A stretch of DNA of 64,000 nt from Planctomycetota bacterium (lineage in GTDB: Bacteria; Planctomycetota; UBA1135; JADKAF01): the NCBI GenBank assembly GCA_016719295.1, contig JADKAF010000001.1, positions 2,232,001-2,296,000 on the forward strand. Direction: 5' to 3'. The first letter of the stretch is position 1, and each line of letters opens with the position of its first letter. A program made the position numbers and the translations under genes. A model generated the notes under the pieces. The model was not told the DNA's origin, made no database searches, and saw only the letters and a program-made list of their open reading frames with translations. Below, one piece after another: positions 52,454 through 61,246 of this stretch.

Positions 52454-53608
52454 TCAGCTCTCGAAGAGCTGCGGCAACACCTTGGCCTTCGAGTACTCGG
52501 CCTTCGCACCGAAGAGCTCGCACACCGTCGGGCAGATGTCGACCGAGCTCACCAGCTTGTCGACGATCTTGCCGCGCTGGAAATCGGGGCCCCAGCAGAA
52601 CGCGGCGACGCGCTGCAAGTCCTCGGAACCGTCGCCGTGGTCGAGGCCGTTCCGCTCGTTCAGGTTCTTGTCGCGGCCGAACTCGGGCACGGCGATCACC
52701 GCCGTCGAGTCGCGGAGCTCGGGGTCGTCCTGGATGGTCTTCAGGAGCTTGCCGATCTCCTCGTCGTTCTTGCGGATGATCTCGACATAGCCGTTGTAGG
52801 AGCCGTGGGCGGCGTCGGCGTTCAGCAGCGTGATCGCGAGCACCTTGGGGCGGAAGAGGCGCAGGATGTTGTTCGCGACGCGGATGGCCTTCCGATCCGA
52901 CTGGCCCGGACCGGTGATCTGCGCGGTCTTGCCCGAGAGCTCTTCCACGATGTAGCCCTCGATGCGGCGCACCGTGGCGGGATCGTTCACTCCCGGCGCC
53001 GAGCCGCCCGGCGTCGCGATGACGTCGCGCAGGCGATCGAGCTTCGCGGCCTCGTCGCCCTCCAGCGCCTTCGGCACGCCGAGGTCCTGCACGAGCGCCT
53101 TGAAGTCGGCGTTGAAGACGCCGTCGCCCGAGATCAGGTTCGCGCCGAACGCCTCGCCGAACTTGGGATGTGTCGAGTAGCTGAAGTTCGTGTACTGGTT
53201 GCCGCCCGAGGTCGAGAGCCAGACGTCGCCGGCGCCGAGGCCGAGCTGGGAGCGCAGGTACTCGAAGAGCGTGGGATAGACCCCGCGCGCGTTCTCGCGG
53301 ATGCCCATCGCTTCGCCGACGCCGGTGAAGAGCGCCAGCGCCGCGCCGAAGTGTCCGAGGTTCGCCACCTTCACGTTCGGGTAGACCACGCCTTCGCGCG
53401 CCATCTGGGTGAGCGCCGGCACGTTCTGCGGCGCGCCCAAGGTCTCGCGCGAGCGCACGCCTCCGGCGAACGCGATCAGCACGACGCGCTTCGTCTTCCG
53501 CGCGCGGGACGGCGTCCACGCGGCGAAGCCCGCGCCGGGCAAACAGCTCGCGGCGGCGGCAGCGCCACTCAGGCGCAGGAACTCGCGGCGATCGGGTCGG
53601 TGGCTCAT
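52454..53608 (-). CDS. Tat-exported DUF1501/alkaline-phosphatase-fold protein
   Basis: A 384-residue protein starting at MSHRPDRREFLRLSG. The Tat signal RREFLRLSGAAAAASCLPG gives export in folded form. The body is of the sulfatase/phosphatase superfamily in the DUF1501 style: VVLIAFAGGVRSRETLG, then FGRDKNLNERNGLDHGDGSE and the end VDICPTVCELFG. The typical Ser/Thr or formylglycine nucleophile is not evident (SRETLG at the equivalent place), so catalysis is unclear. It pairs with the LYxDLLGR-repeat protein just upstream (35 bases apart), a common planctomycete gene pair. Confidence 0.76.
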   Translation of the reverse strand: MSHRPDRREFLRLSGAAAAASCLPGAGFAAWTPSRARKTKRVVLIAFAGGVRSRETLGAPQNVPALTQMAREGVVYPNVKVANLGHFGAALALFTGVGEAMGIRENARGVYPTLFEYLRSQLGLGAGDVWLSTSGGNQYTNFSYSTHPKFGEAFGANLISGDGVFNADFKALVQDLGVPKALEGDEAAKLDRLRDVIATPGGSAPGVNDPATVRRIEGYIVEELSGKTAQITGPGQSDRKAIRVANNILRLFRPKVLAITLLNADAAHGSYNGYVEIIRKNDEEIGKLLKTIQDDPELRDSTAVIAVPEFGRDKNLNERNGLDHGDGSEDLQRVAAFCWGPDFQRGKIVDKLVSSVDICPTVCELFGAKAEYSKAKVLPQLFES

Positions 53609-53643
53609 CGTCGGCCTCGGGTGGGGATGCGGCGTTCGGGCGG

Positions 53644-54714
53644 TCAGTAAGTCTGGTACTCGGGATGCGTGAGCAGCGCCTTCCATACGAGGGACGGGCT
53701 CACCTGCCCCTGCTTCAGCGCGGCGAGATAGCCGCGCTCCTCTTCGGCGCTCGGAGCGCGTCCGTAGAATCGCTGGAACGACTCGCGAACGAAGCCCTGC
53801 GGATCCGCGGCGGCGTTCTCGGGCAGCATCACCTTGCCGGAGTCGAGCAGCATGCGCGAGATCACCGAGCGCAGCGGCGCGGCGTCGGAGAAGGACTGCA
53901 TGGCGTTGCGGATGCGCTGGTGCTCCTCGTAGGTCGGCACGCGACCGAGGAGATCGACGTAGAGCGAGCGGATGAACGCATGATCGCTCTTCGTCCGGCG
54001 CCGCTGCGCGCGCTCGCGGTAGCGCTCGGAGAGCAGCCACTCGCGCAGGATGCGCGGATACTCGAGCGGCGCGGCGGCGAGGCGCTTCACGGCGGCCTCC
54101 AGCTCGGCCTTCGGCAGATCGTGGCCGAAGATCGCGCGGTGCTCGCGCGCGAGGTAGTGCGCGAGGAAGCCCTCTTGCTCGACGACGATGCGCACGACGT
54201 CGGCTTGGCTCGCCCCCGCGGCGTTCAGCAGCTTGCCGCGGTAGCCGTCGTACATCTTCTTCCCGGCCTCGAGCAGCGCGGGTTGCTTCTGCACCGTGAT
54301 GCCGAGGTTCTGCTCGAGCACCGTGCTGACGAAGGTATCGGGACCGGGGTTGCGCGCGTTGAAGCTCGAGGAGATCAGGACCGCTCGCAGCGCTTCGCGG
54401 ACACCGAGGCGCCCTTCGAGGAGCTGCTGCGGCAGCTCGTCCAGCGCCGCGGTCGCCGGGCGGAAGTTGTCGAGGAGCAGATAGAAGAAGAGCTGGTTCT
54501 CGTACCAGGTCTCCCAGAACTCGCGGCGCGCGAGCAGCTCATCGAGGAGCTGCTCGGCCGAGAGCGAGCCCTGCGACCAAGCGCGCCGTTCCTCGGGCAG
54601 CGCCGTGCGCCCGAGGAGATCGATGCAGACGAGGCGCTGGAAGCTGGGATCGACGCGCACGGCGGTCCGGAGCGAGGACTCGGGAGGTGGCGCCGCGGAG
54701 GAACTCCGCGGCAC
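53644..54714 (-). CDS. DUF1549/DUF4214-like protein, planctomycete type
   Basis: About 356 residues from GTG at 54714 (start uncertain; there is no ATG in frame and no clear signal peptide). Three copies of a segment like LxxxDLLGRxPtxEE are visible: LVCIDLLGRTALPEERRAW near residue 27, IRSLYVDLLGRVPTYEEHQR near 245 and FQRFYGRAPSAEEERGYL near 315. This resembles DUF1549 or DUF4214-like helical repeats, often encoded beside DUF1501 proteins. Between them is a helical region (EQEGFLAHYLAREHRAIFGH). The two genes probably act together, perhaps in extracellular polymer handling, which is family-level inference. Confidence 0.6.
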   Translation of the reverse strand: MPRSSSAAPPPESSLRTAVRVDPSFQRLVCIDLLGRTALPEERRAWSQGSLSAEQLLDELLARREFWETWYENQLFFYLLLDNFRPATAALDELPQQLLEGRLGVREALRAVLISSSFNARNPGPDTFVSTVLEQNLGITVQKQPALLEAGKKMYDGYRGKLLNAAGASQADVVRIVVEQEGFLAHYLAREHRAIFGHDLPKAELEAAVKRLAAAPLEYPRILREWLLSERYRERAQRRRTKSDHAFIRSLYVDLLGRVPTYEEHQRIRNAMQSFSDAAPLRSVISRMLLDSGKVMLPENAAADPQGFVRESFQRFYGRAPSAEEERGYLAALKQGQVSPSLVWKALLTHPEYQTY

Positions 54715-54782
54715 GGCTCCATAGTATGCGCCGGGTGGGGAGTGACCAGCCGTCTCCGCTTTGGCCCCGCGTCCGGCCTGGG

Positions 54783-54812
54783 GAGCTGGGCGCGGCGCGC
54801 CGCGCCCAGCTC
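54783..54812. terminator. Perfect 30-bp palindrome, terminator-like hairpin
   Basis: GAGCTGGGCGCGG (54783-54795) pairs with CCGCGCCCAGCTC (54800-54812) around CGCG. It lies in the 152-base gap between the RpoD-family gene stop and the next same-strand gene, where a terminator would be expected. There is no T-run, so it would act as a factor-independent pause at best or as a Rho-independent variant without a U tract. Confidence 0.5.
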
Positions 54813-54866
54813 GAGCGCGCCCTTCCCGAGCACACGCGGCCCAGGCACATGCAGCCCGAGCAGGCC

Positions 54867-56174
54867 TCAGCCGGCGAAGTGCGCGAGCAGGCGCCGTCCG
54901 CGGGGGCCGCGCAGCTTGTCGAGCGCGCCCTCTTGGATCTGGCGGATGCGCTCCAGCGAGACGCCGAGCTCCTCTCCGACCTCGGCGAGGGTGTGGATGC
55001 GAGTCTCCTCGAGGCCGTAGCGCATCCGGAGCACCTTCTTCTCGCGCTCGTTCAGCACCGACATGACCTCGGCGAGCTGCTCCTCGAGGGAGATCTCCTC
55101 CATCGCCTCGGTGTCGATCACCGCGGCTGGATCCTCGACCGTGTCGACGATGCGCGTGCCTTCCTGCCCGTCGATCTCTCGATCGAGCGAGAGGCTGTAG
55201 CGGTTGCCGGTCATCGCGCTGCGCACGAGATCCGCGGGCAGCTTGGCCTCGGCGGCGAGCTTGTCGACGCCGGGGTCGGCTTCGCCGACGCGCACCTTGG
55301 CGTCGTTGATCTTCTTCATCGCCTTTTGGATGTACGCGGGGATGCGCACGGTCCGCGAGGCGTTGTAGATCAGGTTCAAGAACGCCTGGTTCACCCAGTA
55401 GGTCGCGTAGGTGCGGAAGCGGACGCCACGCCGCCAATCGAAGCCTTCCACGGCCTTGAAGAGGCTGGCGTTGCCTTCCTGCACGAGGTCGAGCGTCGGC
55501 ACGCCGAGCCCGCGATAGCGCTCGAGGAGCCGCAGCACGAGATGGAGCGAGCGCTCGATCATCTCGTTGCGCGCCTCGTGGAACTCGCAGCAGAGCGCGT
55601 GGAGATCCACGGCGCGACGCTGATCGAGCGCGCCCAGACCTTCGAAGCACGAGCCCGGTCGGAGGAGCCCCGCTTGGGCGCACGCGCAGCGCGTGGCGCA
55701 GAGGATGACCTTCTCGTCGAGCTGAGCGTCTCGCTGATGGTGCTCGAAGCGGCGCCGGAGGAACTCCACGCGCCGCGAAAGCCGCTGCTCGTCCTCGCGC
55801 GTCATCATCGCCAAGCGCGAGACATCGACGCGATAGGCCGAGAGCAGCGAGCCTGCGGCGCTCTCGCCGCGCGCGGAGAAGCGCTGGAGCGCGTGGATCC
55901 TCAGCGGCTCGACCCGCCCGGCGACTTCGTCCGGCGTCGCACTCGAGAACGCGGCGTTCGCGTCGTCGGCCTTCTTCTTGCGGGTCCGCTTCGCCTTGGC
56001 CGCGGGCTGCAGCGCGCTCGCCCGCTGTGCGGGGCCGAGCTCGACGATCAGGCTCGCGACGACCGCTTCGAAGCGCTCGGCGGGCACGTCGAGGCGACGG
56101 TCCAGCTCGGCGTAGCGCAGGTTCGACGACAAGGGCTGCGAGGTGGGCGCTTTTCGCAGGTCGGCGACGATCAT
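54867..56174 (-). CDS. RpoD-family (sigma70) RNA polymerase sigma factor
   Basis: A 435-residue sigma factor starting at MIVADLRKAPTSQPLS. A poorly conserved N-terminal half leads to region 2 (LVLRLLERYRGLGVPTLDLVQEG, then FRTYATYWVNQAFLNLIYN, near 210-270), region 3 (VRIPAYIQKAMKKINDA onward) and region 4 (LNEREKKVLRMRYGLEETRIHTLAEVGEELGVSLERIRQIQEGALDKLR at the end). Region 1.1 is not evident, so it is more like a group 2 or alternative housekeeping-type sigma than the primary one, though region 2 and 4 matches are strong. It is divergent from the O-antigen-ligase-like gene. Confidence 0.85.
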   Translation of the reverse strand: MIVADLRKAPTSQPLSSNLRYAELDRRLDVPAERFEAVVASLIVELGPAQRASALQPAAKAKRTRKKKADDANAAFSSATPDEVAGRVEPLRIHALQRFSARGESAAGSLLSAYRVDVSRLAMMTREDEQRLSRRVEFLRRRFEHHQRDAQLDEKVILCATRCACAQAGLLRPGSCFEGLGALDQRRAVDLHALCCEFHEARNEMIERSLHLVLRLLERYRGLGVPTLDLVQEGNASLFKAVEGFDWRRGVRFRTYATYWVNQAFLNLIYNASRTVRIPAYIQKAMKKINDAKVRVGEADPGVDKLAAEAKLPADLVRSAMTGNRYSLSLDREIDGQEGTRIVDTVEDPAAVIDTEAMEEISLEEQLAEVMSVLNEREKKVLRMRYGLEETRIHTLAEVGEELGVSLERIRQIQEGALDKLRGPRGRRLLAHFAG

Positions 56175-56336
56175 GGGCGAGAAGTCTCCATCCGTGCCGG
56201 TCGCGCCCCGGACGGGGGCTAGCGGCACGAGGCTTGGTTCGTAGGCGCTCGTGCGAGCCGTCGAGAACGGGGCTCGCCGAGGCGACGGCGGGAAAGGATA
56301 CTCGCAGGTCGACATTTGGCGAGGAGGTACCGGCTC

Positions 56337-58592
56337 GTGAACTCCGAAGTCCGCGCGGCACGAAGCGAAGGGCTCGTTCGCGGCGCGCTGGTCTTCGCGC
56401 TGGTCGTCCCCTGGGTAGGCGCTCCCTTCCATTCCGCCCACACGCATCTGCGGGAGGCCGTGCTCGCCACCGGGGCGGCTCTGATCGCGGCCGCTTGGGC
56501 CGTGCGCGCAGAGCGCGCTCGCCGCGCGCGAGCGGCCGCGGTCGGGAACGAGGAGGAGGTGGCGGCCCATCTTCGATCGAACTCCCTGGAGCGTCCGAGA
56601 GATCCGAGTCCGGATCCCGGCATGCCGGGTGGCCTATCGCCGAGGCCGAGCGCTCCGGATGCTCCCACCACTTGGATCGCGGCACTCTCCGGATGGGGGC
56701 TGATCTCGACTGCATGGAGTGCAACTCCGCGCTCGACGTGGATGGCCGCGATGCCCTGGATCGCGCTCGGGCTGCTCGTCGCGCAGCTGCGCCGCGGCGG
56801 GCAGAGCTGGGACGAGGCGTGGGGTCGGCGCTGGGGAGCGCGCGGCGGACTGGCCCTCGCGGGGGCGGGTCTCGTCTCGTGGCTCGCGCCGTTCTCCGCC
56901 CTCGGCGGGGCTCCCGGCTGCGGTCCGTTCGGCAGCACGACCTTCGCGGCGAGCGCCGCGGCGCTGCTGCTGCCCGTCGCGCTCGGCGCGGTGCTCGGGA
57001 GTCGCGGCTGGCGCGAGCGAGCGCTCGCCGGCGCCGCCGCGCTGGCGCTCGCGGCGTGGGTGTTCTCGCTCGGCGTGCGCGCGGGTTGGATCGCCGCGGG
57101 CGTCGGTGCCGCGTTCGCCCTCGCGGGCTCGGCGTCGGCGCGCGTGCGCCGAGGCGCCGCGCTCGCGGGCCTCTTGGTGCTAGCGGCGCTCTGGTTCTGC
57201 CCCTGGCGCCTCTTCCCCGCCGGCGGGCCCGCGGGCGGGTCGCGCACCGCGCGCGAGGAGCTGCTCGCCGCGCTGGATCTGCGCCGCGATAGCAGCGGGG
57301 AGCGCCTGACCCTCTGGCGGAACGGCCTCGAGCTCGTGGCACGCGCCCCTTGGCTCGGCCTCGGCCTCGGTCGTCTGCGGGACGAGTACCCCCTCGCGCT
57401 GGAGCACGGCGCACCGCACGCCTTCACTTCGCTCGACGTCCACCGGAGCCCGCATCACCTCCACTCCGACCCTCTCGAGGTCTGGGTGGAGCTCGGGCCG
57501 CTGGGGCTCGCGCTCTGGATCGCGCTGGCCCGGGCCGCGTGGATCGCGACCCGCGGCTCGGCAACCTCCCGCGGCGTGGTGGCGAGCTTCGGCCTCCTCG
57601 GCCTGTTCCACACGGCGCTCGGCGATGCCGCCGCGCTCGCGTTGCTCGCTCCCGCGCTCGCCGCCGTTCCGGGCAGCCGCCCGCCGCGCCGCGGAAGCGA
57701 TGGTCGCCTGCCCCGCGCCGCGCGGAGCGTCGTCGTCGTCTGCGCCTCTGCGGCAGCCGCTCTGGGCCTCTTCGGCCTCTGGCGCCGCGTCGCCGCCGAT
57801 CGCGCCCACGGCGCGGCGCTGGAAGCGCTCGCGGAGCCGAGCTCGAGCGCGGCGGCGCAAGCCCGGGGCCTCGAGCTCGCGCGCCGAGCGGTCGCCCTCG
57901 ATCCCGAGGACACCGAGAAGCTGCTCGGGCTCGCGGCTTGGTTGCGGCGCGCGGGCGCGCCCGAAGCGGCGCTCGTCGCGCTCGAGGCCGCCGCACGCAC
58001 GGGCCCGGGATCGCTCGCGCGCCGCGGCCTGCTCGCGGAGCTGCTGCACGATCTCGGCCGGCGCGGAGAGGCGCGCTCAGCCCTCGACGACCTGCTCGCG
58101 CTGCAGCCGCAGAACCGCGAGGCCCACGTCGCGCTCGCGGACTGGAGCGAGAGAGAGGATGGCGTCGGCGCCGGTTGGGCCCCTCTCGAGCGCCTCGCTC
58201 GCGCGATCCCCTGGCTCGACGATCCGCGCCTCTGGCTGCGCCTCGGGCGCTATCGCCTGCAGGCCCACGCGAGCTTCGGAGCCTCGCGCCATCTGCGCGA
58301 GGCGGAGGATGCGCTGCAACGCGCGATCGCGAAGCCGGGGCTCTCGCCCGCGGAGCTCGGCACGGCCTTCTTGGCCCTGATGGAGGCGCGCGCGCTCATG
58401 CGCGGTCGCCCTCGCCCCATCGAGGGCCTGGACCTGCGCCTGCGCAGGATCTGGCCAACGATCAATCCAGAAGAGATTCGCGCCGACCTTCTTGGTAGGC
58501 TACGCAGCCTTTCCGCGACGATGGCTTCCGAGGGCCGTGCCGACGAGGCACGACAGCTCGAGATCCTCGTCTCCGATTTGATCGCTCGGTGA
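56337..58592 (+). CDS. O-antigen ligase/WzyC-like membrane protein with TPR C-terminus
   Basis: A 751-residue membrane protein. The start is GTG at 56337 because AGGAGG lies 9 bases upstream. Many hydrophobic segments fill residues 10-490 (RGALVFALVVPWVGA, WMAAMPWIALGLLVAQL, GLVSWLAPFSALGG). The conserved WzyC-like loop follows: RDSSGERLTLWRNGLELVARAPWLGLGLG and HSDPLEVWVELGPLGLALW. The last 240 residues are TPR-like helices (ARRAVALDPEDTEKLLGLAAWL, LHDLGRRGEARSALDDLL). Probable role: polymerisation or ligation of surface polysaccharide. It is followed closely by a secreted Kelch protein gene. Confidence 0.75.
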   Translation: MNSEVRAARSEGLVRGALVFALVVPWVGAPFHSAHTHLREAVLATGAALIAAAWAVRAERARRARAAAVGNEEEVAAHLRSNSLERPRDPSPDPGMPGGLSPRPSAPDAPTTWIAALSGWGLISTAWSATPRSTWMAAMPWIALGLLVAQLRRGGQSWDEAWGRRWGARGGLALAGAGLVSWLAPFSALGGAPGCGPFGSTTFAASAAALLLPVALGAVLGSRGWRERALAGAAALALAAWVFSLGVRAGWIAAGVGAAFALAGSASARVRRGAALAGLLVLAALWFCPWRLFPAGGPAGGSRTAREELLAALDLRRDSSGERLTLWRNGLELVARAPWLGLGLGRLRDEYPLALEHGAPHAFTSLDVHRSPHHLHSDPLEVWVELGPLGLALWIALARAAWIATRGSATSRGVVASFGLLGLFHTALGDAAALALLAPALAAVPGSRPPRRGSDGRLPRAARSVVVVCASAAAALGLFGLWRRVAADRAHGAALEALAEPSSSAAAQARGLELARRAVALDPEDTEKLLGLAAWLRRAGAPEAALVALEAAARTGPGSLARRGLLAELLHDLGRRGEARSALDDLLALQPQNREAHVALADWSEREDGVGAGWAPLERLARAIPWLDDPRLWLRLGRYRLQAHASFGASRHLREAEDALQRAIAKPGLSPAELGTAFLALMEARALMRGRPRPIEGLDLRLRRIWPTINPEEIRADLLGRLRSLSATMASEGRADEARQLEILVSDLIAR

Positions 58593-58633
58593 GCAGTTCA
58601 CCGAGCCTCGCGCGTGTGGGGAGACTCTCTCTC

Positions 58634-61141
58634 ATGAAGAACAAGTTGAGCAGCTTCGGTTTGCTAGCCGCGGCTCTCTTGTCCCTCTCGACGACCGCCT
58701 CGGCCGTCGAGGTCGACATCAAGCTCGGTGATCAGTTCGAGGGCCTCGTTCGGGACGCAGTCGACGAAGATCGGCTCCAGTTCTCCGAGCTCGAAGGCAC
58801 GCTCGTCTCCGCGACGGTCTCCAGCAAGGATGGACTGATCCCCACGCTGCGGATCTGGAGCGTCGGCGGCGCGCAGTTCCTCGACATCGCCTCGTTCCTG
58901 AAGGGCACGGGGACTTCGAAGCTGCAGCTCAGCAAGTTCCCCCTGCCGTCGACGGGCGTCTACCAGCTCGTCATCGGCGGCACCGGCACCTTCCCGTCGA
59001 CCTACAAGTGCACGACGAAGCGGAAGGACGCGGCGGAGAACAAGAAGCTCGTCGTCGAGGACGCGCTGGCGAACGGTCAGGCGATCTTCCTCCAGAACTT
59101 CGATGCGCTCGGCGGCTCGCAGCTCGATGTCACCGTGCAGGAAGACGCGGAAGTCGCGTGGAACCCCACGATCGACCTCCTGGAGGATCCGAACTCGAAC
59201 CCGATCGACCTCACCGGCTTGGTCACGGAGACCACCGGGAAGGCCCAGATCAAGAAGCTGCAGCTCCCCGCGACCAGCGGCACCTACCGCCTGCGCGTCG
59301 TGTCGCGCGACGGTGGCTTCGGCGCGTTCAAGCTCACCATCAAGGTGAAGGCGGCGAAGTCCAAGGCCAAGATCCAGGAGCCCGCGAGCCCCGTGATCAC
59401 CTCGGTCGAAGGCAACGGCTTCGAGACCGGAGTGGTGGACATCCCGTTCACCCTCTACTCGTTCGCGACGGTCATCGCTGACGTGAACGCGTTCTACGAA
59501 GACCCCAGCAACCCGGGCACCTTCGTCCCGGCCACGGTCTCGGCTCTGCAGCCCACCGGCAATCCGGTCAGCTTGCCGGGTCTGGAAAGCTCGCGCGCCG
59601 GAACGCAGCACATCGCGCGTTGGTCCGTGCGCACCGATCTCGGCGCGCGCGAGGCAAGCGGCTTCGTCTTCCGCCTGGAAGTCATCGGCGGCGGCATTGG
59701 CGATAGCGCGCCCTTCGCCATCGACACGCGCGGAACCTTCGTCGAAGCGACGGGCGGCCTGAACAGCGCGCGCGTGTTCCACAGCTCGGACCTCCTCGCG
59801 GATGGCCGGCTGCTCGTCGTCGGCGGCTCCGGCGCGCATCAGGGCTCGAGCCACGAGCTCGGTGACTTCAGCGCCGGCGGCACCTCGGCGACCTTCACCG
59901 AGACGATGAACAGCCTGCGCACTCCGCGTCAGAACCAAACCAGCGTGCGCTTGCCCGCGACCGCCGGCGATCGCGTGGTGCTCGTCGGCGGACAGGATCC
60001 GGCCGGCGCGGATGCGCCGCTCGCGACCTCGGAGTACTTCGATCCCACGACCGGTACCTTCACCGCGACCGGCCCGAACCAGCACACGCGCCTCTTCTCC
60101 GCGAGCGAAGGGCTAGCCGACGACCGCGTCGCGACCTTCGGCAACAACGACACCGGCGTCGGCGCGGAGAACAACACCGCCGAGCTCCTCGACTCGACCC
60201 AGGGCCTCTGGTCGCATCTCGCGAACACCATGGCCGTAGGCCGCACGGGTGCTTCGGCGACGCGACTGGCGGATGGACGCGTGCTCGTCGCGGGCGGCAG
60301 CGGGGTGGTCAGCACCGGTGCGGAGATCTTCAATCCGGCGAACAGCTCGTTCACGACGGTCGGTGCGATGGTGACGGAGCGCTCGTTCCACACCGCGCAG
60401 CGCCTGGTCGACGGCCGCGTGCTGATCCTCGGCGGCGTCGATACGACCGGGAATCCGCTCGCGAGCGCCGAGCTCTTCGACCCTCAGACCAACACCTTCA
60501 GCGCCGCCGCCGAGAGCATGGCGACGCCGCGCGCGGGCCTTCAGGCGGTTCGCGTCAGCGACGGCCGCGTGCTGGTCGCCGGTGGTCGCATCGACAACTC
60601 GGGTGTCGCGACCGAGCTGGTCGAGTACTTCCGTCCGGGCACCGATGACTTCACGCCGGCCGGAACGCTCGCGACCGCGCGTCACAACCACACGATGGAT
60701 GCGCTGCCGGACGGCCGCGTCGTCGTCCTCGGTGGCCTCACCAGCGATCCGGGTGCGACGCCCCTCGCGAGCGTCGAGATCCGCCTCACCGACAACGGCT
60801 CGGTCAACACGCCGCCGGTCGTGAACTCGATCACCAACCCCGGCGCTTCGAGCGGGAACGTGACGATCAACTACGTCCTCGCGGACGCGCAGGACGAGAT
60901 CGCCGAGATCACCGTGCGCTGGCGCAGGGCGGGTGGCCTCTGGAGTCAGGCGACGGGCGGCGCTGCCGGCAACGGCTTCTCCGGCCTGCCGGCCTCGGCT
61001 TCCGGCACCGCGCTCTCCTTCGTCTGGGATTCGCTGGCCGATACGGGCGCGGGCTTCGCCAACACGGTGGAGATCGAGATCACGCCCTTCGGGGCGGTCC
61101 CCGGCGCGGCCTCGACGGTGAGCTTCTCGGTCTCCAACTGA
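58634..61141 (+). CDS. Secreted Kelch-repeat protein
   Basis: An 835-residue exported protein. The preferred start is ATG 58634 (MKNKLSSFGLLAAALLSL, a good signal peptide, with GGGGAGA upstream); an in-frame GTG at 58589 overlaps the previous stop. Residues 25-250 contain two PPC-like beta domains (VEVDIKLGDQFEGLV, VYQLVIGGTGTFPS, TYRLRVVSRDGGFGAFKLTI). Residues 370-720 are six Kelch-type blades marked DGRLLVVGGSG, DRVVLVGGQD, DGRVLVAGGSG, DGRVLILGGVD, DGRVLVAGGRI and DGRVVVLGGL. A Fn3-like end domain follows (NTPPVVNSITNPG). A strong terminator hairpin follows the stop codon. Confidence 0.82.
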   Translation: MKNKLSSFGLLAAALLSLSTTASAVEVDIKLGDQFEGLVRDAVDEDRLQFSELEGTLVSATVSSKDGLIPTLRIWSVGGAQFLDIASFLKGTGTSKLQLSKFPLPSTGVYQLVIGGTGTFPSTYKCTTKRKDAAENKKLVVEDALANGQAIFLQNFDALGGSQLDVTVQEDAEVAWNPTIDLLEDPNSNPIDLTGLVTETTGKAQIKKLQLPATSGTYRLRVVSRDGGFGAFKLTIKVKAAKSKAKIQEPASPVITSVEGNGFETGVVDIPFTLYSFATVIADVNAFYEDPSNPGTFVPATVSALQPTGNPVSLPGLESSRAGTQHIARWSVRTDLGAREASGFVFRLEVIGGGIGDSAPFAIDTRGTFVEATGGLNSARVFHSSDLLADGRLLVVGGSGAHQGSSHELGDFSAGGTSATFTETMNSLRTPRQNQTSVRLPATAGDRVVLVGGQDPAGADAPLATSEYFDPTTGTFTATGPNQHTRLFSASEGLADDRVATFGNNDTGVGAENNTAELLDSTQGLWSHLANTMAVGRTGASATRLADGRVLVAGGSGVVSTGAEIFNPANSSFTTVGAMVTERSFHTAQRLVDGRVLILGGVDTTGNPLASAELFDPQTNTFSAAAESMATPRAGLQAVRVSDGRVLVAGGRIDNSGVATELVEYFRPGTDDFTPAGTLATARHNHTMDALPDGRVVVLGGLTSDPGATPLASVEIRLTDNGSVNTPPVVNSITNPGASSGNVTINYVLADAQDEIAEITVRWRRAGGLWSQATGGAAGNGFSGLPASASGTALSFVWDSLADTGAGFANTVEIEITPFGAVPGAASTVSFSVSN

Positions 61142-61175
61142 GAGCTCGCGCGATCGCGCTTCGCGACCGCTCCCG

Positions 61176-61226
61176 AGAACGACGAGGAGCCTCGACCCGC
61201 GCAGGGTCGAGGCTCCTCGTCGTTCT
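61176..61226. terminator. Strong bidirectional terminator hairpin
   Basis: A perfect 23-bp stem (61176-61198 with 61204-61226) closes over the 5-nt loop GCGCA. It lies between the convergent Kelch-protein and SAM methyltransferase genes and should terminate both. Its arms share the GAACGA outer part with the 36062-36098 terminator, suggesting a common terminator style in this genome. There is no strong T-run on either side. Confidence 0.75.
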
Positions 61227-61246
61227 GGGAGGTTGCGCTGAGCTCT

